DNA of 64,000 nt from Aminipila sp032051575 (GTDB taxonomy: Bacteria > Bacillota > Clostridia > Peptostreptococcales > Anaerovoracaceae): contig NZ_DAMBYD010000006.1 of NCBI RefSeq assembly GCF_032051575.1, positions 186,001-250,000 of the forward strand. The letters are read 5' to 3'. The notes under the pieces were generated by a model. That model was not told where the DNA came from. It was given only the letters and a program-made list of their open reading frames with translations, and made no database searches. Below, piece by piece: positions 34,081 through 43,282 of this stretch; position 1 is the stretch's first letter, and each line of letters starts with the position of its first letter. The position numbers were made by a program, and so were the translations under genes.

Positions 34081-34725
34081 TTAGTTTTCAAGTTTTACTG
34101 CCTGTTTCTTATTGTCTAATTTTTCATCTAATATTTTGCACCATTGCTCATAGGATTTCCCTCCTTCATAATAATTACTTATTATGTTTCCCTCACTATC
34201 TACAATAAACTGGGTTGGAATAAACTGAATATCCATCATAAAAGAATATAGAAGGTTCTTCGGAATAAGAATATGTGTAAAATCTGCTCCCTGCTTTTCA
34301 ACAATAGTTCTAGCTTTCTTTATTCCTTCCATCTGCGGTGACCTGTCTGCATTTTGCACATCAATCACAATGCCCATAACATTGACGCCCTTGTCCTTAT
34401 ATTCGTCATAAACCTTTTTCATATCAGGCATAGCATTTATACAAGGTGTACAGTAAGTTCCCCAAACATCAATAATAGTATACTCATAATCACTAAATAC
34501 CTCATTGTCCACCTGATTACCGTAGATATCAATAGTTGCAAATGAATTTAGATCTTTGGTGGTTCCAAGGTCCTCTGGCATAACCATCTCTTCTACTTCT
34601 TCACTGTCTGTGGCCTTTTCCTGAGATGTCATATTTTTAGCATCCTCTTCACCACAAGAACCAAGTAAGAGCAGAAGTAATGACACTATTATTACGGTTA
34701 AAATTAATTTTACTTTTCTCATCAT
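34081..34725 (-). CDS. TlpA/ResA-like thioredoxin-fold lipoprotein
   Basis: 214 aa. Signal peptide with lipobox (LLLLLLGSC, lipidated Cys near 25), acidic linker, then a thioredoxin-like AlkhA-TSA/Redoxin domain with active site YCTPC (about 96) and cis-Pro region FIPTQFIVDSEGNII. Located on the outer face of the membrane, it likely reduces disulfides or acts with a peroxide pathway. Neither a CcdA-like partner nor cytochrome c genes are nearby. Confidence 0.88.
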   Translation of the reverse strand: MMRKVKLILTVIIVSLLLLLLGSCGEEDAKNMTSQEKATDSEEVEEMVMPEDLGTTKDLNSFATIDIYGNQVDNEVFSDYEYTIIDVWGTYCTPCINAMPDMKKVYDEYKDKGVNVMGIVIDVQNADRSPQMEGIKKARTIVEKQGADFTHILIPKNLLYSFMMDIQFIPTQFIVDSEGNIISNYYEGGKSYEQWCKILDEKLDNKKQAVKLEN

Positions 34726-34763
34726 AGCACCTCATTATCTCATACGAATTAGGAACTGTTCCA

Positions 34764-36173
34764 TCAGATTAGCTGGCACATTACACCGTCTTTATACGGA
34801 TTAGTCAGGTTTACTTTTGTAAATGTATTAAGCAGGCTCTCCCCACTAAATCCACTATCCAAGTCATCACATTTTATATAAGCCTTAATGTAATTCTCTG
34901 TATATCCCGTCAGACAATTTATATCTTCTAAATATTCCTCAATAAGAACCGTTCTATACGTATTTAAATTATTCTCAAAAAACTTCTCAGAAGCCTTATT
35001 CCCAACAGAAATCAGTTCTTCTATTCTTCTATTCTTTACTTCAGGTGCAACATGGCCCTTCATTAATGCTGCCTTTGTTCCTTCTCTCTTGGAGTATTTA
35101 AATGCATGTACCTTGCAAAATCCAACCTGTTCTACTATATCTAAGCTGTCTTTAAAATCCTCTTCCGTTTCTCCTGGAAATCCTACAATTAAATCAGTAG
35201 TTATGCCATACCCTGCATCAAAACCTCTTAAAGTACGTACTATATCCAGATACTCTTCCCGGTCATAGTGTCTGTTCATGTCCTTTAGAATTTTATTACT
35301 TCCACTTTGTATAGATAAATGAAGGTGAGGACAAAGTTTCTTATATTTCAGAAGTCTTTCAACGTAGTCTACATTGATAACTGTCGGCTCAAGAGAACTA
35401 AGCCTTATTCTAAAGTTACCGTCTAACTTCTCAAGCTCATTAATTATGATTTCTATACCCCATAGATTGTCACTTATAACATTTTTCTTGTTAAATCCTT
35501 CCTCTGTACCATAAAGAGCCGTATTAATACCCGTTAGAATTATTTCTTTAAAACCTCTTTGTATGAGACTCTCTGCTTCCTTTATCACATCGGCAACTGC
35601 CCTGCTTCTGACATGCCCTCTGGCATAAGGGATCACACAATAAGAGCAAAAACGGTTACAGCCCTCTTGTACTTTAATATAAGCTCTGGTTCTAGATTCC
35701 ATGGAAGTAATAATACCGGTTTCCTCATATTCACAAAGCTGCTCATATTCATCCACATATTTTTCCGTATCAGCATATGGAGTTTTTTTATAATTCTCCA
35801 CTAACTCAACCAATCGATTCTTCTGATTTGTTCCTGTAACAATATCAACTGCTTCTATAGCCCCCACCTCTTCAGGGCTAACCTGTGCATAACAGCCTGT
35901 TACTGCAACTATACTATCCGGATTAATTTTTTTCATCCTTCTGATGTATTGGCGGGACTTTCTATCTGCCAGGCTGGTTACTGTGCAGGTATTGATAATA
36001 TAAGCATCTGCAAAATCGTTTTCATTTACAATTTCATGATTATGACTTTTAAATTTCTCTTTTAATGCTTCCGTCTCATATTGATTTACCTTGCAGCCTA
36101 GGGTGTGAAAAGCAATCTTCATTTTTCTGCCATCTATTTGAATTTCATTTGTTATTTCTTTATTATTACTCAA
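34764..36173 (-). CDS. mtaB: tRNA t6A37 methylthiotransferase MtaB
   Basis: About 469 aa. Radical-SAM methylthiotransferase that makes ms2t6A at A37 of tRNA. Seen: N-terminal cluster cysteines in FHTLGCKVNQYETEALK, NTCTVT and TGCYAQV; radical-SAM CNRFCSYCVIPYARG; C-terminal TRAM domain. The likely start is a TTG at 36173 with GGAGG eight bases upstream; ATG at 36188 encloses that GGAGG and has no site of its own, and ATG 36122 is another option. Three starts are therefore possible. Confidence 0.94.
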   Translation of the reverse strand: MSNNKEITNEIQIDGRKMKIAFHTLGCKVNQYETEALKEKFKSHNHEIVNENDFADAYIINTCTVTSLADRKSRQYIRRMKKINPDSIVAVTGCYAQVSPEEVGAIEAVDIVTGTNQKNRLVELVENYKKTPYADTEKYVDEYEQLCEYEETGIITSMESRTRAYIKVQEGCNRFCSYCVIPYARGHVRSRAVADVIKEAESLIQRGFKEIILTGINTALYGTEEGFNKKNVISDNLWGIEIIINELEKLDGNFRIRLSSLEPTVINVDYVERLLKYKKLCPHLHLSIQSGSNKILKDMNRHYDREEYLDIVRTLRGFDAGYGITTDLIVGFPGETEEDFKDSLDIVEQVGFCKVHAFKYSKREGTKAALMKGHVAPEVKNRRIEELISVGNKASEKFFENNLNTYRTVLIEEYLEDINCLTGYTENYIKAYIKCDDLDSGFSGESLLNTFTKVNLTNPYKDGVMCQLI

Positions 36174-36251
36174 GTTAAAGTCCTCCATTTTGTATTTAAA
36201 TAATAATATCGTAAATACAATCGATTTTCAATGATTATATAAATTCAATAA

Positions 36252-36692
36252 TTACATGTCATAATAGCCCTTTACCATTTTAGAATAAAAGTCTCCTTGG
36301 TAAATCGTAAAGATACCGTATCCTACTAAGAGTAATGCAAAGAGAGATATTAAACATAACATAAGACCCGTTATCACAAGAAGTACCCCCAAGCATTTAA
36401 AAATTACCGAAAATGTTTTTAAAGTTTTATTTGAATATTGGGCTTTTAATTTTTTAGCAGCCTTAAATTTTTTTTCAAGATTTCTTTGGTTCCTAAACAA
36501 ATTTTGAGATTCCTCAACTTCTTCTCTAGTTTTGCCCTCCGCTTTAAAATATGCATTTTGATTTTGACCATCAATATAATATGCCTTTTTTTCAGGTATG
36601 CCGATACTGGTGCTTTCTTGTCCCTTTGTATTGATAGATGTAAGGGTTAGCCTTGGTATAGTTTTAACATTTCTCTTGAATCTAGCTCCCAT
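36252..36692 (-). CDS. Hypothetical membrane protein (146 aa)
   Basis: Basic soluble N-terminal half (ARFKRNVKTIPRLTL..., then a helical KAAKKLKAQYSNKTLKT) and two adjacent membrane helices near 92-128 (IFKCLGVLLVITGLMLCLISL and ALLLVGYGIFTIY). Ends in KMVKGYYDM. I do not recognise the family. AAGGAG precedes the ATG. No clear operon partner. Confidence 0.6.
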   Translation of the reverse strand: MGARFKRNVKTIPRLTLTSINTKGQESTSIGIPEKKAYYIDGQNQNAYFKAEGKTREEVEESQNLFRNQRNLEKKFKAAKKLKAQYSNKTLKTFSVIFKCLGVLLVITGLMLCLISLFALLLVGYGIFTIYQGDFYSKMVKGYYDM

Positions 36693-36858
36693 TTTGGTCT
36701 CCTTTTTACAAAGTAATGATAATTTAACGTAATTAGATAATATACCTTACAATAAATTACTGCAATATAAAACCAGCTATCATGTTATCACTCGTAGTAA
36801 AATCATATTTAACCTATATCCGTCATATAGTTAGATATTATACCTTTGGGAGGTTAAA

Positions 36859-37770
36859 ATGCGCTTTCATAAACTAATCTGGCCTGCGATATGGTCTTCC
36901 TTGGCATTATGCATTGTAATGCTTTCTATTTCAATTATCTTTACTCTTTGTAAGGTACCCCCTCCTCAAGTTGGCGGCAGTACAATAACTGTTAAGGATA
37001 AAGCCTCACAAACAGACACAATAAAATTACCCATTATTATGTATCATGGCCTGATTAAAGATATCAAGCTACAGAATAAATATTTTATTTCACCTGATTC
37101 ATTTGAAAACGATTTAAAGTATCTGAACGATAATGGTTATACTGCAATTACTATGACTGAACTGATAGATTATGTTTATACCGGAGCTCCTCTCCCTAAA
37201 AAACCTATCATTTTAACCTTTGATGACGGTTTTTACAACAATTATCTGTATGCATATCCTCTTCTTAAGAAGTATAATCAAAAAGCAGTGATTTCAATTA
37301 TCGGTTCTCAAACTGACAGATATAGTCTTATTAAAATATTTAATTCTTATTATTCATATCTTTCTTGGGGGCAAATCAACGAGATGCTTATGTCAGGTCA
37401 TATTGAAATACAGAATCATACCTATAATATGCATACTTATGATAAAGGCAGAAAAGGATGCAGTGAAAAGTCAGGAGAAGGGTTAGCAGCATATAAGGAA
37501 AATTTCGTTGGCGATATCGGTCTGCTGCAACAGCGTATAACCGATTATACGGGTGTTACGCCAAATACGATTGCTTATCCATTTGGATACTATACTAAAA
37601 ATTCAGAAGCGCTTACAAAAGAAATGGGATTTAAGGCATCCTTAACCTGTTCACAAAAGGTAAATAGAATTTCACGCGATCCAGAATGTCTGTATAAATT
37701 GGGAAGATATCTCCGTCCTCCTGGGAAAAGCAGTGCCAGTTTTTTTAAGAATATTCTGGATCAGAAATAA
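36859..37770 (+). CDS. Polysaccharide deacetylase family protein
   Basis: 303 aa. N-terminal membrane anchor or signal (about 12-33, SLALCIVMLSISIIFTL), then NodB domain: PIIMYHGL, LTFDDGFYNNY (metal-binding Asp pair), IQNHTYNMH (H-x3-H) and AYPFGYY. These enzymes remove acetyl groups from peptidoglycan or other N-acetylglycans outside the membrane. GGGAGG precedes the ATG. Confidence 0.9.
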   Translation: MRFHKLIWPAIWSSLALCIVMLSISIIFTLCKVPPPQVGGSTITVKDKASQTDTIKLPIIMYHGLIKDIKLQNKYFISPDSFENDLKYLNDNGYTAITMTELIDYVYTGAPLPKKPIILTFDDGFYNNYLYAYPLLKKYNQKAVISIIGSQTDRYSLIKIFNSYYSYLSWGQINEMLMSGHIEIQNHTYNMHTYDKGRKGCSEKSGEGLAAYKENFVGDIGLLQQRITDYTGVTPNTIAYPFGYYTKNSEALTKEMGFKASLTCSQKVNRISRDPECLYKLGRYLRPPGKSSASFFKNILDQK

Positions 37771-37815
37771 AAATTGGGGTGGTCAGGTAATATTACCTTC
37801 CACCCCAATTTTTTT
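37771..37815. terminator. Bidirectional terminator
   Basis: Stem AAATTGGGGTGG (37771-37782) / CCACCCCAATTT (37800-37811) with an inner GGTAATATTACC palindrome and T-runs on both sides. Shared by the polysaccharide deacetylase (plus) and the amidase (minus), which converge here. Confidence 0.92.
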
Positions 37816-37819
37816 AGTT

Positions 37820-38386
37820 TTAAAGCATACCATAATATAAAAGTATTCCGTTATATATACCCCTTGCAAAGCTTTCTGGGTCATAAGTCATTAAATATGC
37901 ATCCCTTGGATTGCTTATGTATCCCATTTCCACCAGTACAGCCGGCATATCCGTTGTTCTTAAGACATATAAAGTTGGGCGCACAAATACTCCTCTGTTC
38001 TCCAATCCTGTGCTGTAATTAAGACCCTCTAAAATCCTCAGGCCCATATCATAAGCTGGACTGTCACTCCTAAAAACATACGCTTCGCTTCCACTGGCTT
38101 CTTTTATCTCGCTTGAATTGCAGTGTAAACTTATGAAAAAATCTGCTCCCCATGAATTAGCTGCATACACTCTGGTCTGAAGACTGGTAGCGTTGGTCGT
38201 CCCCAGTATTTCAGTTGGGGAATTCCTGGAAAGCTCTGCATCAAAATTTGAGTTAGCGTTTAAAAGTGCTGCCAGTCTAACACCTATTTCGTATGTAATA
38301 TCTTGTTCTCTTACTCCGTTTCCCTCTGCACCGGCATTAGGATTTTGTGGGTTATGCCCCTGATCAATAAAAATTTTAATTGCCAT
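37820..38386 (-). CDS. N-acetylmuramoyl-L-alanine amidase (Amidase_3), no signal peptide
   Basis: 188 aa. Zinc amidase: first His in FIDQGHNPQNPNAG, Glu in REQDITYE, FISLHCNSS with the second His, and catalytic Glu in VLVEMGYISNPRDA. Cleaves the lactyl-peptide bond of peptidoglycan. The enzyme begins directly with the catalytic domain: no signal peptide or cell-wall binding repeats are present, so release may need holin/lysis or another route; phage-type or spore-lysis functions are possible. GAGAGAG upstream of ATG. Confidence 0.9.
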   Translation of the reverse strand: MAIKIFIDQGHNPQNPNAGAEGNGVREQDITYEIGVRLAALLNANSNFDAELSRNSPTEILGTTNATSLQTRVYAANSWGADFFISLHCNSSEIKEASGSEAYVFRSDSPAYDMGLRILEGLNYSTGLENRGVFVRPTLYVLRTTDMPAVLVEMGYISNPRDAYLMTYDPESFARGIYNGILLYYGML

Positions 38387-38463
38387 TATCTCTCTCCATT
38401 TCTGTTAACCTTTATATCAACATGCTTTTTAACAGTATATGTAAGAGAGTTTAAAATTATATT

Positions 38464-38497
38464 AAAAGGAGATATCCTATTTAGAATATCTCCTTTT
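38464..38497 (-). terminator. Hairpin after the desulfoferrodoxin gene
   Basis: Perfect stem AAAAGGAGATAT / ATATCTCCTTTT with a 10-base loop, 16 bases after the desulfoferrodoxin stop. The T-run on the minus strand (TTTTAATATAATTTT) is interrupted, but the stem is strong. Confidence 0.75.
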
Positions 38498-38512
38498 CTT
38501 TGTTGTTTATAA

Positions 38513-38896
38513 TTAAATTTCAGTTTTCCAAAGACCATGTAAGTTGCAATAAGCATATACTTCCAGTGGCTTTTCACCATCAACCAAAGCGAACTGAGCT
38601 TCAGGTTTTTCACCTGGTGCAAGGCCCTTTCTTTGTCCACCTTTTGATGTCAGTAAATATAACCATTCAATAAAATGTTCTTCTACCATAGGGTGTTCAA
38701 CAGAACCTACCTTTGCTGTAACTAAATTGCCTTCTACCGTTACAACAGGTATATGTTTTTCAAAACTTGCATCTACTGTATTTGCTTCAAGTTCTGTCAT
38801 TTTTTCTCCGCAACAGACCATAGGTACTCCCGAATCCTTAATCATTCCAACTAAGTTTCCACAATGCTTACATACAAAAAATTTCTTATCACTCAT
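38513..38896 (-). CDS. dfx: Desulfoferrodoxin (superoxide reductase)
   Basis: 127 aa from ATG at 38896 (GGAGGTAA upstream). Center I of rubredoxin/desulforedoxin type: FFVCKHCGN and MVCCGEKM (four Cys). Center II of superoxide reductase type: His in EKHIPVV, EHPMVEEHFIEW, and Cys/His in YCNLHGLWK. Class I two-iron enzyme. Reduces superoxide to peroxide and marks an obligate anaerobe. Single-gene transcript. Confidence 0.96.
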   Translation of the reverse strand: MSDKKFFVCKHCGNLVGMIKDSGVPMVCCGEKMTELEANTVDASFEKHIPVVTVEGNLVTAKVGSVEHPMVEEHFIEWLYLLTSKGGQRKGLAPGEKPEAQFALVDGEKPLEVYAYCNLHGLWKTEI

Positions 38897-39040
38897 ACAA
38901 ATTACCTCCAAATTAAAACATATACTATACATTTGCTTATATTATATATGCTCCATCCATTAATATCTACTAAAGATTTCATATTATGCTAAATATATAC
39001 CTTTTTATAGTTCTTTTTAAACATCCTGCTTAAAAAATAT

Positions 39041-39778
39041 TTAGAGTTCTAACTCGTACATAGCCATGGCAAGTGCCGCCATTCCGGCTGTTTCAGTTCT
39101 AAGTGTAGTTTTCCCCAGAGTTACACATTGTGTATTCATTTCTCGAAGGGTATCCGCTTCTTTATCAGAGAAACCGCCCTCTGGGCCTATGATTATAGCC
39201 ACTGTTTCAGGCTTGTTGTTCAATCCTCTTAATGCATCCTTAATCGTTCTGTTATCTTCATTTTCATAGGGGAATAGTACTAAATCAAAACCTGCCAGTA
39301 AGCTAAGCATTTGTTTAAAAGTAATATCATCCCCTACATTTGGGATAATACCTCGTTTGCACTGCTTTACGGCTTCATCTGAAACCTTCTGCCAGCGTTC
39401 AATCTTCTTTGAAAACTTTCCGTTATCGGTAACTACTGTACGATCTGTAAAAACTGGTACTATTTCATATATACCTAATTCTACTGTTTTCTGTATGATT
39501 AGTTCCATCTTACCCTGCTTTGGTACCCCTTGAAATAAGGTTACTTTAGTAAAAGGCTCATTGGTAAATTTCTGCTTATCCAGAATGATCGCTTCAACAT
39601 AATCTTTATCTATATAGGATATTTCTGTTTCATATTCCCACTTCGCTGAGTCTGATATATCGATCTTGTCACCTTCACGTAACCGTAGAACTTTTACTAT
39701 ATGCTGAATGTCCTGCTTATCTGTTATTTGTATGGTTTTATCCCCAATATTATCTAGAGTAGTAAAAAATCTGCTCAT
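39041..39778 (-). CDS. rsmE: 16S rRNA (uracil-1498-N3)-methyltransferase RsmE
   Basis: 245 aa. SPOUT methyltransferase with an N-terminal PUA-like domain (MSRFFTTLDN; HIVKVLRLREGDKI) and C-terminal knot IIGPEGGFSDKE...LGKTTLRTETA. Methylates U1498 of 16S rRNA. Starts directly after the prmA stop; usual pairing. Confidence 0.95.
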   Translation of the reverse strand: MSRFFTTLDNIGDKTIQITDKQDIQHIVKVLRLREGDKIDISDSAKWEYETEISYIDKDYVEAIILDKQKFTNEPFTKVTLFQGVPKQGKMELIIQKTVELGIYEIVPVFTDRTVVTDNGKFSKKIERWQKVSDEAVKQCKRGIIPNVGDDITFKQMLSLLAGFDLVLFPYENEDNRTIKDALRGLNNKPETVAIIIGPEGGFSDKEADTLREMNTQCVTLGKTTLRTETAGMAALAMAMYELEL

Positions 39779-40750
39779 CTATTTTAACCTCGCTGCTATG
39801 GCACACCAGTCGCCCTGTTCTAAAACTTCTACAATCTCAAATCCATTGTTTTTAATCGATTCAGAAACCTGCTCCTGCTTTTCTATAAGAATACCGGATG
39901 AAATAAAAATCCCTTTGCCCTTTAAATGTTTGGCCACATCACAGGACAGCATCATGACCAGGTCAGCCATTAAATTAGCTACAACCACATCCGCCTTGTA
40001 ATCTATTCCCTTTGTTAAATCACCATATTGGATTTTAACTACATCAGAAAACCCATTTAATTCAACATTTTCTCTAGAAACATCAACAGCTACGGGGTCT
40101 ATATCCACTCCTAGGATATTCTTTATCCCAAGTAATGCTGCTGCAATAGATAAAATACCTGAGCCACAGCCCACATCCAGTACTGCATCATCTTTCTCCG
40201 AATATTTTTCCAGCAGCTTAATGCAAAGCGTTGTGGTTTCATGTGTCCCTGTACCAAATGCCATACCTGGGTCAATCTCTATAATCAGCTCGTCTTCCGA
40301 CTGTTTCTCATATACTTCCCATGTAGGTTTTACCACTATTCTGTCCGTAATTTTAGCAGGTTTGAAGAATTCTTTCCAGTTGTCCTTCCAATCTTCATCT
40401 TTCACAAGCCGATCTTCAACTTCCATTCTTCCAAAAGAGTTTTTATCTCCCAGTTCTCCTTGATTCATACGTTCTCTAAGGCTGTCCATTGCCTGTTTTA
40501 CAGCTTGTACTTTGGCCTTCCCTTCTTGTGAATCCTCCATATATAAAATAACCGTGGGTTCTTCATTGATCTGTTCCATAACACTTGCATCAACATAATC
40601 CCAATCATAAGAATTCTTCTTATCCATAAGATCTTCAACATCTGCAGGATCTTCAATAACAGCATCTTCTATTTCCATCTCAGAAAGTGTGTTCAGAATG
40701 TGCTCTATTCCAAATCTGCTTGTATATATTTTTGTTTCAATGTAATTCAT
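39779..40750 (-). CDS. prmA: Ribosomal protein L11 methyltransferase PrmA
   Basis: 323 aa. N-terminal substrate domain, linker FKPAKITDRIVVKPTWE, then SAM domain with GMAFGTGTHETTTLC, motif I LDVGCGSGILSIAAA, NLMADLVMML and motif post-I GVDIDPVAVDVS. Trimethylates ribosomal protein L11. First gene of the prmA-rsmE pair. Confidence 0.95.
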   Translation of the reverse strand: MNYIETKIYTSRFGIEHILNTLSEMEIEDAVIEDPADVEDLMDKKNSYDWDYVDASVMEQINEEPTVILYMEDSQEGKAKVQAVKQAMDSLRERMNQGELGDKNSFGRMEVEDRLVKDEDWKDNWKEFFKPAKITDRIVVKPTWEVYEKQSEDELIIEIDPGMAFGTGTHETTTLCIKLLEKYSEKDDAVLDVGCGSGILSIAAALLGIKNILGVDIDPVAVDVSRENVELNGFSDVVKIQYGDLTKGIDYKADVVVANLMADLVMMLSCDVAKHLKGKGIFISSGILIEKQEQVSESIKNNGFEIVEVLEQGDWCAIAARLK

Positions 40751-40784
40751 TTCGTACCTCGTTTTATTTTTTCTAGTATTCTGT

Positions 40785-40808
40785 CCAAATTTTAAAATTA
40801 AAATTTGG
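40785..40808. repeat. Perfect palindrome upstream of prmA
   Basis: CCAAATTTT / AAAATTTGG separated by six bases, in the 190-bp space between the divergent prmA and MerR genes. It could be a hairpin in the prmA leader or a binding site. No T-run on the prmA side indicates that it is not a terminator. Confidence 0.4.
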
Positions 40809-40879
40809 AATTTAAGCCTCTTGGCTTCTTGTTATTTGTATCATAAAAAGGGATAGGTTATAATAAATAAAATACCCTA

Positions 40880-40907
40880 TTGATATATTATACTAAAACA
40901 GTATAAT
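40880..40907 (+). promoter_or_regulatory. Promoter of the MerR-family gene with inverted repeat
   Basis: -35 TTGATA (40880-40885), 16-bp spacer, -10 TATAAT (40902-40907). An 8-bp inverted repeat ATTATACT / AGTATAAT (40887-40907, 5-bp centre) fills the spacer and the -10. This is where MerR proteins bind, although their promoters usually have a 19-20 bp spacer. The regulator encoded 35 bases downstream is the likely ligand. Confidence 0.5.
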
Positions 40908-40941
40908 TTAGGCAATGGACCTTTTGAAAGGAAGATAAATA

Positions 40942-41766
40942 ATGGATTTCATAAAACAGAACTATTATACTACAGGAGAATTTGCAAAACTTTGTAACGT
41001 AAAGAAGCAAACACTATTTCATTATGACAATATAGGTATTTTTTCTCCAGAAGTCATTGGGGAAAATGGCTACCGCTATTATTCATATCAGCAAATTGAA
41101 GTTTTTGAAATTATTACCATGTTAAAAGAATTAGACATGCCCTTAAAAGACATAAAAAACTATTTAGATACCCGAACGCCAGAAAGTCTTATACAGCTTC
41201 TTCATGAAAAGCAGAAAGAAGTTGACAATAAGCTTACAGAACTGGAATGGATAAAAAACTATATAAAAACTAAAACTGACATAACTACAGAGGGACTTCA
41301 GGCCGAAACAGAAAAGGTTACTTATGTAAAAATGCCAGAAGAATATCTGATTGCTACAGATTATAGTGGCACGCCAGATGACAGGTCTATAGCTGCAGCT
41401 ATTACAAAACATTATAACTATTGCCATGACTTAGGGCTTTATATGATTCATTCAATCGGGAGCACCATAAGAATATCTGATATGCCCAAAAGTGAAATTT
41501 ACTACTCCTATACCCACATATATACAAAAGTTTTAAATAAGCGGTATCCTAATCTACATATAAAACCTGCTGGTACTTATGCCGTTATATATCACCGACA
41601 CGGCTATAATACGGCTTTTGAAAGTTATAAGATGCTTATAAACGACTTACTTAAAAAAGGGTACACTCCTGGAGAATATTTCTATGAGGATACCATGCTT
41701 GATGAACTATCCATGTGTGGATATGACAATTATATGATAAAAATATCCGTGTACTGTAGCAAATAA
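40942..41766 (+). CDS. MerR-family regulator with GyrI-like effector domain
   Basis: 274 aa. HTH region YYTTGEFAKLCNVKKQTLFH with YDNIGIFSPE wing, dimerisation coil (EKQKEVDNKLTELEWI), and C-terminal GyrI-like/effector-binding domain (from about 130: KMPEEYLIATDYSG...YAVIYHRHG). BmrR-type multidrug-binding activators have this layout. Target unknown; a GPH transporter gene converges downstream. Confidence 0.88.
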   Translation: MDFIKQNYYTTGEFAKLCNVKKQTLFHYDNIGIFSPEVIGENGYRYYSYQQIEVFEIITMLKELDMPLKDIKNYLDTRTPESLIQLLHEKQKEVDNKLTELEWIKNYIKTKTDITTEGLQAETEKVTYVKMPEEYLIATDYSGTPDDRSIAAAITKHYNYCHDLGLYMIHSIGSTIRISDMPKSEIYYSYTHIYTKVLNKRYPNLHIKPAGTYAVIYHRHGYNTAFESYKMLINDLLKKGYTPGEYFYEDTMLDELSMCGYDNYMIKISVYCSK

Positions 41767-41777
41767 AGTAACACTAA

Positions 41778-43202
41778 TTAAATAACTTCTTTAAACTCTT
41801 CCAGGTTTACCGCTTCCCCTTCTCTCTGTTTTTCCACTGCCGCAAGCACTCTGTTAAACAGTTTCTTTGTAATAGGATATTTATATATCATATATACGGA
41901 TAAAAACATAAAGACTCCCGGTATAATGGTAAATGCATTGTCTACCCAGAACAATGCGGTTTCATGCTGCACGGGTGCATTTCCGTCAAAACCAGCCCAC
42001 TGAAGCATATTTCCTAACAAAACTAAACCTACTGCCTCCGATAAAGATTCTGATATTGCCTGAAGGGACACAATCGTTCCCTGTCTTTGTTTCCCACTGA
42101 CTAATTCGTCTACTTCACAAACGTCATACATCATGGCTGGCATCAACTGCCAATAGCATATGGCTCCTAACCCAAAAGCAACCAGCATAAGTGCTGCTTC
42201 AATAAAATTGGTAACGCCAATAAATCGAAGCGCTATCATACTTAGAGCACAAATGCTCATACCTATCATGAACTGACTGCGCTTATCAAATTTATGACTT
42301 GTAGCCATTAAAATTGGTACAAATACCATCCCTGCAAAGGGCTCTATGGCCATTAAGGCAGTTATGCTTAAAGCATTCAGCCCCATGTTATATGTATAAA
42401 AATATAGCCTGTCAGCCACAAATATTGTATTTGCTGCTAAATACAATATACTTGCGTAAACAGCATATCTAAGAGTCCTCAATTTAAGAATCTCTGCAAA
42501 TCCTTTAAACATATCTATTATTATCTGACAGAACTTCTTAATCGTTATTTTTTCAGATTTAGGCCTATCTTCAAGGTTATTTGGCGGTTCTTTTATAATC
42601 GAAGCCCCGATAAAAAGTGATAAAAATACGCAGCCTGCAATCATAGCTGCCGTTCCATGCCATGCTTGAGCCTGTGTTCTGCCCATATGAACTAAATGGT
42701 CCACAAATATTGTAGGCATTACCGCGCCTATAGCCATGCCTAAAGTGTTTCCCACATAGGCAAAGGACCTTAGCCTTGTTCGTTCATTATAGTCTTCTGT
42801 AAGCTCTGCACCCCATGCTAAAAATGGGATAAAAAACGAAGAAAACCCAGTCCAGAAAAGTAAAGTCATACATACATAGTAAACAATCTTTACGGTCATG
42901 GTTGCTTCTATAGCCGTAAATAATAGCGTAGTTACAATGGCTACCGGCACTGATGCAAAAATGATGAACACTTTTCTTTTTCCAAACCTCGAACGAGTGT
43001 TATCGGATATAAACCCAATAACTGCTGAGCAAACTGCATCCCATACAGCACCAAGAGCTGCTATGATTCCTGCAATTCCAGGATCTATTCCAACTACTGT
43101 AGTCATAAAAAACAAGAAAAACGTACCATAAAGGAAATATAAGCATTGGTCAGCTATGGCTATGGTCCCATATGCTGTCTTAATTTTGAGTGAAAGTTTC
43201 AT
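41778..43202 (-). CDS. GPH-family (glycoside-pentoside-hexuronide) MFS transporter
   Basis: 474 aa, 12 helices. Family signs: YGTIAIADQCLYFLYGTFF start, IGFISDNTRSRFGKRKVFI after helix 2, and LAWGAELTEDYNERTRLRSF after helix 4. Moves sugars or other solutes with Na+ or H+. The substrate is not deducible. GGAGGGG precedes the ATG. Lies 80 bases after the Fe-alcohol dehydrogenase gene and may share its transcript. Confidence 0.88.
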   Translation of the reverse strand: MKLSLKIKTAYGTIAIADQCLYFLYGTFFLFFMTTVVGIDPGIAGIIAALGAVWDAVCSAVIGFISDNTRSRFGKRKVFIIFASVPVAIVTTLLFTAIEATMTVKIVYYVCMTLLFWTGFSSFFIPFLAWGAELTEDYNERTRLRSFAYVGNTLGMAIGAVMPTIFVDHLVHMGRTQAQAWHGTAAMIAGCVFLSLFIGASIIKEPPNNLEDRPKSEKITIKKFCQIIIDMFKGFAEILKLRTLRYAVYASILYLAANTIFVADRLYFYTYNMGLNALSITALMAIEPFAGMVFVPILMATSHKFDKRSQFMIGMSICALSMIALRFIGVTNFIEAALMLVAFGLGAICYWQLMPAMMYDVCEVDELVSGKQRQGTIVSLQAISESLSEAVGLVLLGNMLQWAGFDGNAPVQHETALFWVDNAFTIIPGVFMFLSVYMIYKYPITKKLFNRVLAAVEKQREGEAVNLEEFKEVI

Positions 43203-43282
43203 ATTATCCCCTCCTACTCAATAGTTTAAAGTATACAGTTACCATATAGTCAATAGCTTTTTATAGAAAATAGGTAAAATAT

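Noticed and set aside
34764..36188. ATG 36188 as the mtaB start
   Set aside because: It lacks a ribosome site, whereas its own first codons contain the GGAGG that serves a TTG 15 bases later.
38386..38640. 84-codon minus-strand frame between desulfoferrodoxin and the amidase
   Set aside because: It runs out of frame through the end of the dfx gene and across its terminator hairpin.
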